Of a stretch of 59,252 bases of DNA, positions 21,255 through 27,646 are shown one piece after another. Both the position numbers and the translations under genes were made by a program. The notes under the pieces are model-generated. The model had not been told where the DNA came from. It saw only the letters and a program-made list of their open reading frames with translations, and did no database searches. The stretch lies in assembly GCA_902554335.1 (NCBI GenBank), contig CACDOD010000005.1, positions 1-59,252 of the forward strand, in the 5' to 3' direction. This stretch comes from an uncultured Pelagibacteraceae bacterium (GTDB taxonomy: Bacteria > Pseudomonadota > Alphaproteobacteria > Pelagibacterales > Pelagibacteraceae). Numbering within the stretch: position 1 is the stretch's first letter; each line of letters opens with the position of its first letter.

Positions 21255-22281
21255 AAAAATACGATCATTAGTTTTTAAATTTGATCCTGAATTGGCCCAT
21301 GATTTAGCCATCAAGGCTTTGAAAACTAGTTTAGTTCCAGTAAAGGTTAAAAATTATGAATGTCTAAAAGTTAACTTTCTAGAAAAAGAAATCCCAAATC
21401 CTATTGGTATAGCAGCTGGATTTGATAAAAATGCAGAGGTTTATAACTCTTTGTTCAAGTTAGGATTTGGATTTGTGGAAGTTGGAACGATTACGCCAGA
21501 ATCTCAATTCGGAAATCCCAAACCAAGAGTATTTAGATTAGAAGAAGATGAGGCATTAATAAATAGACTTGGATTTAATAATGTAGGATCAAAAAAAGCT
21601 TCACAGAATATTAATAATAATGCTCCAAAGGGATTATTAGGAATTAATATTGGTCCAAATAAAGATACAAAAAATCGGATTGAGGATTATCTAAAATGTT
21701 TTAGAAATTTAAATCATTTAAGTGATTATATTACAATAAATATTTCATCACCAAACACTGAAAATTTAAGAAGTTTTCATAATCCAAAAGAGTTAGAAGA
21801 ATTACTAAACGCTCTAAATGAAGAAAAAAAAAAAATAAATTCTAAAATAAGCTTTGCAGTTAAAATTGCTCCAGATTTATCATCTAAAGACCTAGATTTT
21901 ATTGGAAATATTCTTTTAAAAAATAATATAAAATTAGTAATTATTTCGAATACTTCAGATGGCACTAGAGAAAAATTAAAAAATATTAATAAATTCGAAA
22001 AAGGTGGATTATCAGGAAAACCTATAGAAGAAAAATCAAATTTATTAATAAATGAATTTTATAAAATGTTTGAGAATAAAATTAAGATAATTGGAGTAGG
22101 GGGAGTTGACTCAGGCAAAAGTGCACATGAAAAGTTTATTTCTGGTGCAAGTTACATTCAATTATACACTGGTATGGTTTATCAAGGTCCCAATATAGTG
22201 AATAAAATTTCTGAGGAAATGAATGATATTTTAACTTCAAATGGGGTGAAAAATATTGAAGAAATAATTGGATCAAAGTAA
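21247..22281 (+). CDS. pyrD: Dihydroorotate dehydrogenase (quinone), class 2
   Basis: This 344-residue protein is the membrane-associated class 2 enzyme: an N-terminal helical extension (residues 1-45, with FDPELAHDLAIKAL), then NPIGIAAGFDKNAEV, FGFVEVGTITP, INISSPNTENLR with the catalytic serine region, and IGVGGVDSGKSAHE with LYTGMVYQGP at the FMN phosphate site. It oxidises dihydroorotate to orotate with quinone. A run of 12 A (21824-21835) lies within the gene. It is coupled to lysK. Confidence 0.96.
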   Translation: MFEKIRSLVFKFDPELAHDLAIKALKTSLVPVKVKNYECLKVNFLEKEIPNPIGIAAGFDKNAEVYNSLFKLGFGFVEVGTITPESQFGNPKPRVFRLEEDEALINRLGFNNVGSKKASQNINNNAPKGLLGINIGPNKDTKNRIEDYLKCFRNLNHLSDYITINISSPNTENLRSFHNPKELEELLNALNEEKKKINSKISFAVKIAPDLSSKDLDFIGNILLKNNIKLVIISNTSDGTREKLKNINKFEKGGLSGKPIEEKSNLLINEFYKMFENKIKIIGVGGVDSGKSAHEKFISGASYIQLYTGMVYQGPNIVNKISEEMNDILTSNGVKNIEEIIGSK

Positions 22282-22289
22282 TAATAAAC

Positions 22290-22318
22290 TTGACTGAAAA
22301 GTTTAGCTGAAATATACC
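22290..22318 (+). promoter_or_regulatory. Candidate rpmB promoter
   Basis: TTGACT (22290-22295) and TATACC (22313-22318), spaced by 17 bases, lie in the 50-base gap between pyrD and rpmB and would give a leader of a few bases. This would let the ribosomal protein gene be expressed independently of lysK-pyrD. Confidence 0.4.
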
Positions 22319-22331
22319 TCTCAAAATTGTT

Positions 22332-22613
22332 ATGTCTAAAAAATGTGAACTCACTGGGAAAATACCTCTTAAAGGTCATAACGTTAGTCATGCTAACAAT
22401 AAAACCAAAAGAAGATTCTTGCCAAATTTAAAAAAAGTAAGATTTAAAAGTGAGACTTTAAAAAAATCATTGAAGTTAACTGTTTCAAATGCAGGAATGA
22501 GAACAGTAGATAAAAAAGGAAGTTTTGATCAATTTTTAATAACAGCAAAACAAAAAAACTTGTCTCCAAGACTTAAAAAAATAAAAAAAATTCTTTTAGC
22601 TAAAAGCGCTTAA
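22332..22613 (+). CDS. rpmB: Ribosomal protein bL28
   Basis: This 93-residue protein has the bL28 pattern: SKKCELTGK at the N-terminus, [17 protein letters not shown] in the middle, and the C-terminal [14 protein letters not shown]. It is a structural protein of the 50S subunit. The zinc-binding cysteines of some L28 forms are not complete here. Confidence 0.96.
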   Translation: MSKKCELTGKIPLKGHNVSHANNKTKRRFLPNLKKVRFKSETLKKSLKLTVSNAGMRTVDKKGSFDQFLITAKQKNLSPRLKKIKKILLAKSA

Positions 22614-22633
22614 TTTTTATATTATAACTCAAT

Positions 22634-23182
22634 ATGAATAAAACAATTTTATTGTTATCTACAATTATGGGAGTTATCGTGCTTGCTTCTAATTATCTTG
22701 TGCAATTTCCAGTCCAATATTATGGTCTATCAGAAATTTTGACTTATGGTGCATTTACTTATCCAATGGCATTTTTAATTACAGATCTTGCCAATAGATC
22801 TTTTGGAAAAGAGATTGCAAAAAAAATTGTTTACTTTGGTTTTTTCATCGGAATTTCATTTACACTTTTTTTTTCTACAAATTTTTCAGATTTAATTTCA
22901 ATTAGAATCGCGATTGGTTCTGGTATAGCATTTATTGTTTCTCAAAGAATAGATGTCTATGTATTTGATAAACTAAGAGATAAATATTGGTTTATACCTC
23001 CTTTAACGTCTTCAATTAATGGTTCAGTATTAGACACATTCTTGTTCTTTTCAATTGCATTTTATGCAACTGGAGTACCTTGGTTTACTTTAGCTCTTGG
23101 AGATTTAGCAGTGAAATTATTTGTAGCTCTTGTGATGTTGGTGCCATTTAGAATGTTATTGAAAACTTTTAAACCGATTTAA
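22634..23182 (+). CDS. Queuosine precursor transporter (YhhQ/VUT family)
   Basis: This 182-residue membrane protein has about five or six hydrophobic helices and the family segments ASNYLVQFPVQY, YPMAFLITDLANRSFG, and ASQRIDVYVFDKLRD-like VSQRIDVYVFDKLR with SSINGSVLDTFLFF. YhhQ/QPTR proteins take up queuosine precursors such as preQ0 or preQ1 across the inner membrane. It is slightly shorter than the E. coli protein. It sits 20 bases after rpmB and converges on the polyamine operon with a one-base gap. Confidence 0.85.
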   Translation: MNKTILLLSTIMGVIVLASNYLVQFPVQYYGLSEILTYGAFTYPMAFLITDLANRSFGKEIAKKIVYFGFFIGISFTLFFSTNFSDLISIRIAIGSGIAFIVSQRIDVYVFDKLRDKYWFIPPLTSSINGSVLDTFLFFSIAFYATGVPWFTLALGDLAVKLFVALVMLVPFRMLLKTFKPI

Positions 23183-23183
23183 A

Positions 23184-24074
23184 TTATTTTAGTAAAAATT
23201 TATAAGATAGAATTTTATAAACTAGCTTTGCAACTAAGAAATTATAACTATTAAAACCCTTTATTGGTGCTAATTCATTAACATCAGCACCAACAATTCT
23301 TGAATTCTTGCATGCAATTTTTATAATTTCTAAAGCTTCATCCCAGAATATTCCACCTGGTTCTGGAGTGCCGGTTGCTGGCATAATACTCGAGTCCAAT
23401 CCGTCAACGTCGAAAGTAATATAAACATCTTTATTTTTAATTTGTTTCTTGAATTTATTTAAATCCCATTTTTTTTTATCTTTTGCCCAATAGATACTAA
23501 TTCTTTTTTTGTTTTTTTTTAAAATAAGGATTTCTTCAGCGGATATATTTCTGATTCCAAAAGAAACCACAGATACATTTTTGTGATCTACACACCTTTT
23601 TATTGCAGAGGCATGGGAAAATTTTTCACCATTATAACTTTCTCTTAAATCCGCATGTGCATCAAAATGTAAAAGTGTTAGTTTTTTATATTTTTTTACA
23701 AAAGGCTTTATACAACCTGGCGTAATAGAGTGTTCACCCCCAAGAGTAATAGGAAAAAGCTTCCTATCTATAATTTTTTTATTTATTTCACCTATTTGAT
23801 TTATTGCTTTGTCAATCCGTTTATTAATTTTAAAAGGTTTTAATGTTTTGATACCGATTTTTTTGAATGGTTCACATTTAAGTTCCTCATCATATAATTC
23901 AACTTGATGAGAAGCTTTTATTATTTCTTTTGGCCCATTTTTTGTACCGCTACCATAGCTTACAGTTTTTTCTAATCCAAAAGGGATTACAATTGCTTTT
24001 TCTTTAAAATTGAATCTATTATCAACTCCCAAAAAACCTTTTTTATTATCTAAATAATTCAATTTATTACCCAA
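23184..24074 (-). CDS. speB: Agmatinase/ureohydrolase family protein
   Basis: The protein of about 296 residues is a manganese ureohydrolase: LGGEHSITPG, HFDAHADLRE, KFSHASAIKRC and FDVDGLDSSIMPATGTPEPGG carry the metal-binding His and Asp residues. Agmatinase releases urea from agmatine to give putrescine; guanidino-polyamines are other possible substrates. The frame is open to an ATG at 24140, but that start would overlap the upstream gene by 74 bases and add unrelated residues, so a TTG at 24074 or 24062 is more likely. It is the third gene of the polyamine operon. Confidence 0.88.
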   Translation of the reverse strand: MGNKLNYLDNKKGFLGVDNRFNFKEKAIVIPFGLEKTVSYGSGTKNGPKEIIKASHQVELYDEELKCEPFKKIGIKTLKPFKINKRIDKAINQIGEINKKIIDRKLFPITLGGEHSITPGCIKPFVKKYKKLTLLHFDAHADLRESYNGEKFSHASAIKRCVDHKNVSVVSFGIRNISAEEILILKKNKKRISIYWAKDKKKWDLNKFKKQIKNKDVYITFDVDGLDSSIMPATGTPEPGGIFWDEALEIIKIACKNSRIVGADVNELAPIKGFNSYNFLVAKLVYKILSYKFLLK

Positions 24075-25110
24075 AAATTTTTGAAAAGTTCTTCCTTTCT
24101 CTTTTTTTCCATTCGGCCTTGTGATAAGCATCACTTGCAATTAGTGGAAGTACACTAGTTGCTTCTGCAAAAACCATTTGTTCTTTTGTAACATCTACCT
24201 TCCCCCAAGAGCTTGCTTCTTTCAGGGTAGAACTGCTACATGCTCCATCTCTTGAGTCTGCAACTGTAATTTGAACAGCATATTTATGCATATCAACATT
24301 TTTACCCAATAACTCAGCGCATATAACTGTATCCTGAATAAAATTTTTTGGAACACCTCCACCAATCATAAATAGACCCGAACCTTTTGATCTAATTTTA
24401 ATTTCTGTTAACTCTCTGAACTCTCTTATTGAGTCTATTGTTATATGTTTTTTAGGATTTCTTTCTTGGTGCATGACTAAACCAAACCCTGCACTAGAAT
24501 CTGTAAAGGCTGGACAAAATATTGGCACATTGTTATCGTAAGCAACCTCTATTAAAGAATCTTTTTTCTTTGCTTTTTTTTTTAAATACTCTCCCATTTC
24601 ATGGATAAATTCTCTAGATGTATAACTTCTAGGTTCTAAACTATCTGCTATTTCCCCAATTATCTTATCACACATCTGAAGCTCATCTTCATCAATATAC
24701 GTGTCATAAATTCTATCTATATAGTTATTCCTTAGTTCAGTATCATTTTGAAATTGTGAACCTTGATAATGTTTAAATCCCAATGCCTCAAAGAAATCCA
24801 TATCAATTATTGATGCTCCAGTAGCAACAATAGCATCTACCATATTATATTTAACCATATCTCTATAAACATGCATGCATCCAGCAGCCGATGTTGATCC
24901 AGCCAGTGTAAGAAAAATTGTACAATCTTGATCTTTTAACATTTCATTATAAATTTTAGCTGCATTTGCAGTTTCTCTAGAAACAAACGACATTTTTTCC
25001 ATTGAAGAAATAATATTTCTAGAGTCGAAAGATGTTATGTCAATATGTTCAATAGGTTTACTAAGAAATTCTTTTTTACTATTATGACCTGGATTTTTTT
25101 TTTCAGACAT
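24067..25110 (-). CDS. Deoxyhypusine synthase-like protein (polyamine aminobutyltransferase type)
   Basis: This 347-residue protein belongs to the deoxyhypusine synthase family: LTLAGSTSAAGCMHVYRDMV, DAIVATGASIIDMDFFEALG, FCPAFTDSSAGFGLV, IGGGVPKNFIQD and ASSWGKVD, where the lysine matches the catalytic lysine that forms the enzyme-butylimine intermediate. Bacteria have no eIF5A, so the acceptor must be a small amine; bacterial homologues are reported to make homospermidine-type or bis-guanidino polyamines. It starts directly after the decarboxylase stop and overlaps the agmatinase gene slightly. Family is firm, reaction is inferred. Confidence 0.88.
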   Translation of the reverse strand: MSEKKNPGHNSKKEFLSKPIEHIDITSFDSRNIISSMEKMSFVSRETANAAKIYNEMLKDQDCTIFLTLAGSTSAAGCMHVYRDMVKYNMVDAIVATGASIIDMDFFEALGFKHYQGSQFQNDTELRNNYIDRIYDTYIDEDELQMCDKIIGEIADSLEPRSYTSREFIHEMGEYLKKKAKKKDSLIEVAYDNNVPIFCPAFTDSSAGFGLVMHQERNPKKHITIDSIREFRELTEIKIRSKGSGLFMIGGGVPKNFIQDTVICAELLGKNVDMHKYAVQITVADSRDGACSSSTLKEASSWGKVDVTKEQMVFAEATSVLPLIASDAYHKAEWKKRERKNFSKIFG

Positions 25111-26289
25111 TTATGCAACAAGAAACTGACTTTTTGTCTCTTGATTATATAATGACATTATCGGGTTATCTTCAACTTCATATATTTCATCAGAGAAAAA
25201 ACCATTAAATTGGGTTCTAAATGTTAAACCATATGCTCCAAGTTGCCCTAACTCAATATAGTCATTTTCCTTAATATTGTTTGGAAGTAAAAAAGGTCCT
25301 TTCATATAATCCATGCTATCACAAGTTGGACCATAGAAATCAAATGATGTTAATTTTTTTGAAATTATCCTTCCATTAGTTATGAGTCTTGTAGGATAAA
25401 CAATGTTTGGAACTCCAGCATCAAAAAGAGATCCATAAGTTCCATCATTTATATAAAGTTTTTGTTTTTTTCTTAAAATTACTTTTACAATGGTAGAACC
25501 ACTCTCAGCGACAATAGCCCTTCCAGGTTCACATAAAATTTCTGGCATTTTCTCAAATCTAATTTTTTTCAAACTATTTTCTATTTCTTGAAAATAGCTT
25601 TCAATTGGTTGAGGTACTAAATCTGGATAAATAGTAGGGAACCCACCTCCTATATTAATATAATCTGGAACAATTTTAGTTCTTTTAATTATGCTTACAA
25701 TTACAGATATACCTTTTGAGTATGATATTGGGTGCATACACTGAGAACCAACATGGAAACTTAAACCAACTTTTTTTGAATTTTCTTTAGCTAATCTAAA
25801 TAGTCCCAATGCTTCAGATGTTAAGGCTCCAAATTTTTTAGACAAATCTATTTCTGCATGTTCGTTTGAAACAGCTACTCTAACAAACAGATTTAAATCT
25901 TTTGCATTATTTGTACTTTCTAATATTTTAATTAATTCTTCTTTTGTATCTAATGAAAAATCCTTCACTCCATATTTAAAATAAGCTTCTTTAATATTTT
26001 CTCTACTTTTAACCGTATGCATATAACTACAATGCAGGTTTGGGTCTAATTGTTTAATAGCTTTAATTTCTTCAATTGAAGCAACATCAAATTGTTTTAT
26101 TCCGCTTTGAATAATAGTTTTTAAAACTTCTTTATTTGGATTTGTTTTTACGGCATATAGTATTTTACCTGGAAATTTGTTTTGAAATAATTTTGATGCA
26201 ATTTGTATAGATTTTTTTCTTATACAATAAACTGGTTTATCGGGTTGTAGTTGACTAATTAATTCATCAACTGATTTAAATTTTTTCAT
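25111..26289 (-). CDS. Ornithine/lysine decarboxylase family (fold type III PLP)
   Basis: This 392-residue protein is an alanine racemase-fold PLP decarboxylase close to eukaryote-type ornithine decarboxylase. The PLP lysine is in ILYAVKTNPN at about residues 40-49; FHVGSQC, NIGGGFPT, CEPGRAIVAESG and the C-terminal GPTCDSMDYM (catalytic cysteine) follow. It probably makes putrescine from ornithine, or cadaverine from lysine. Arginine decarboxylases of this fold are much longer, so agmatine is not the expected product. GGGGAG lies about 7 bases before the ATG. The leader contains a terminator-like hairpin. Confidence 0.88.
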   Translation of the reverse strand: MKKFKSVDELISQLQPDKPVYCIRKKSIQIASKLFQNKFPGKILYAVKTNPNKEVLKTIIQSGIKQFDVASIEEIKAIKQLDPNLHCSYMHTVKSRENIKEAYFKYGVKDFSLDTKEELIKILESTNNAKDLNLFVRVAVSNEHAEIDLSKKFGALTSEALGLFRLAKENSKKVGLSFHVGSQCMHPISYSKGISVIVSIIKRTKIVPDYINIGGGFPTIYPDLVPQPIESYFQEIENSLKKIRFEKMPEILCEPGRAIVAESGSTIVKVILRKKQKLYINDGTYGSLFDAGVPNIVYPTRLITNGRIISKKLTSFDFYGPTCDSMDYMKGPFLLPNNIKENDYIELGQLGAYGLTFRTQFNGFFSDEIYEVEDNPIMSLYNQETKSQFLVA

Positions 26290-26313
26290 ATCTTGCTCCC
26301 CAAAAAAAATTTA

Positions 26314-26346
26314 ACAAAAAAAATTCGCATATCTGCTATGCGAATT
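26314..26346 (-). terminator. Terminator-like hairpin in the decarboxylase leader
   Basis: On the minus strand a perfect 10-base stem (AATTCGCATA/TATGCGAATT, loop GCAGA, 26346-26322) runs straight into a T-tract of eight bases and GTTAAA. It lies 33 bases upstream of the polyamine operon start codon. No gene on the minus strand ends just upstream, since regA is divergent, so it looks like an attenuator for the operon or a stop for stray transcription from bioY. There is no T-run on the plus strand side. Confidence 0.65.
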
Positions 26347-26441
26347 ATCAATAATCGACCATTTATGAGATATATTGAGCATTGTAAAGTTAAATCTTCT
26401 CTTGAAATTAGTTTTATCCACCCCATATAGAAGCTCTAAAT

Positions 26442-26999
26442 ATGGTTACAGAAATGAAAAAAATTAGCGATTTTAGCAATAAAAACTTGCTTCTGGTTGA
26501 TGATGATAGTCCTTTTAGAGAAAGACTGGCTAGGGCTATGGAAAAAAAAGGTTTCCAAGTTTCACAAGCTGAAGGTGTAAAAAAAGGTATAGAATCAGTA
26601 AAACAATCATGCCCAGGATTTGCTGTTGTTGATTTAAGATTGGGTGACGGAAATGGATTAGAGGTTGTAAAAGAAATTAAAAAGTTGGGTCCTGATAGTA
26701 GAATTATCATGTTAACAGGATATGGAAATATTCCTACAGCTGTGGCAGCAGTTAAAGACGGGGCAATTGACTATTTAGCTAAGCCAGCAGATGCAGATGA
26801 TGTTGAAAAAGCACTATTAGCAGATCCAAATAAAAAAGCCTCTCCACCTGAAAATCCAATGTCAGCAGATAGAGTGAAATGGGAACACATACATAGAGTA
26901 TTCGAGCTTTGTAATAGAAATGTATCTGAAACTGCAAGAAGATTAAAAATGCACAGAAGAACTTTACAAAGAATTTTATCTAAAAGATCTCCTAAATAA
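26442..26999 (+). CDS. regA: RegA/ActR/PrrA-type response regulator
   Basis: This 185-residue protein has a receiver domain (LLVDDDSPF, phosphoacceptor Asp in VVDLRLGDGNGLE, MLTGYGNI, and the lysine in YLAKPADADD) joined by a proline-rich linker (KKASPPENP) to a Fis-type helix-turn-helix (RNVSETARRLKMHRRTLQRIL). This layout is typical of RegA, the global redox regulator of alphaproteobacteria. The sensor kinase RegB is not adjacent. The start is ATG 26442 or ATG 26454. It converges on bioY with an eight-base overlap. Confidence 0.93.
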   Translation: MVTEMKKISDFSNKNLLLVDDDSPFRERLARAMEKKGFQVSQAEGVKKGIESVKQSCPGFAVVDLRLGDGNGLEVVKEIKKLGPDSRIIMLTGYGNIPTAVAAVKDGAIDYLAKPADADDVEKALLADPNKKASPPENPMSADRVKWEHIHRVFELCNRNVSETARRLKMHRRTLQRILSKRSPK

Positions 27000-27540
27000 A
27001 CTTTCTAAATTTAAGTAATTTTTCCGTTGTTAGAACAAGAATGGTAATTTTGAATATTTCTGCTAAAACAAAATTCTTTATTCCCCAAATATAAGCTACT
27101 TCCCATCCAGCTAAATATGCTAACCATGGAACACCAGTCAAATAAATTGCAATTATAGATAGTGTAATTAGCATTAACTTAATAAAAAAGTTTTTATTCA
27201 AATTTACAAAACCTGCAATAAAAACAGATGTTATAAAACCAATTAAATATCCTCCAGTTGGTCCCATCATATAAGTTAATCCAATTCCTTTTTCAGGAGT
27301 ACCAGCAAAAACAGGCAATCCAATCAAGCCTTCAAGTAAATAAGCAAAAACGGTTGCTATTCCTAATTTCCATCCTAAGGTTATACCAATCATAACAACA
27401 ACAAATGTTTGCATAGTCATTGGTACTGGATAAAAAGGAACTTTAATTTTTGCTGAAACTGTTAAAAGCAAAGTTCCAAATATGACTAATGTAATTTTCT
27501 TTAAAATATTCCCAAATTCTAATTTTTTTGTTAATTCCAT
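26992..27540 (-). CDS. bioY: Biotin transporter BioY
   Basis: This 182-residue membrane protein has about six helices and the BioY segments KIKVPFYPVPMTMQTFVV, LEGLIGLPVFAG, LTYMMGPTGGYLIGF and VPWLAYLAGW. BioY is the biotin-binding S component of an energy-coupling factor transporter. No bioM or bioN genes flank it, so it either works alone, as shown for some solitary BioY proteins, or shares ECF subunits coded elsewhere. Confidence 0.95.
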   Translation of the reverse strand: MELTKKLEFGNILKKITLVIFGTLLLTVSAKIKVPFYPVPMTMQTFVVVMIGITLGWKLGIATVFAYLLEGLIGLPVFAGTPEKGIGLTYMMGPTGGYLIGFITSVFIAGFVNLNKNFFIKLMLITLSIIAIYLTGVPWLAYLAGWEVAYIWGIKNFVLAEIFKITILVLTTEKLLKFRKFI

Positions 27541-27620
27541 GGTTACATATTACAAGTTTTTGAATAATCTTACAAATAGATCTTATTAAAGTCTATGATC
27601 ACTAGATATATAATATATTT

Positions 27621-27640
27621 AGTATAAATTAATTTATACT
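27621..27640. repeat. Perfect 20-base palindrome ahead of polA
   Basis: AGTATAAATT followed at once by AATTTATACT forms a perfect 20-base dyad ending six bases before the polA ATG. It could be an operator or a small leader hairpin. A TATAAT-like box (27609-27614) lies just upstream. A chance origin is not negligible at this base composition. Confidence 0.3.
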
Positions 27641-27646
27641 TTAATT

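Noticed and set aside
24075-24140. Longer N-terminus for the agmatinase gene from the ATG at 24140
   Set aside because: It would overlap the deoxyhypusine synthase-like gene by 74 bases and adds a basic stretch not typical of ureohydrolases; TTG starts at 24074 or 24062 suit better.
27541-27646. BioR operator before bioY
   Set aside because: No TTATMKATAA-type box is present in the spacer; only general AT-rich sequence and the polA palindrome were found.
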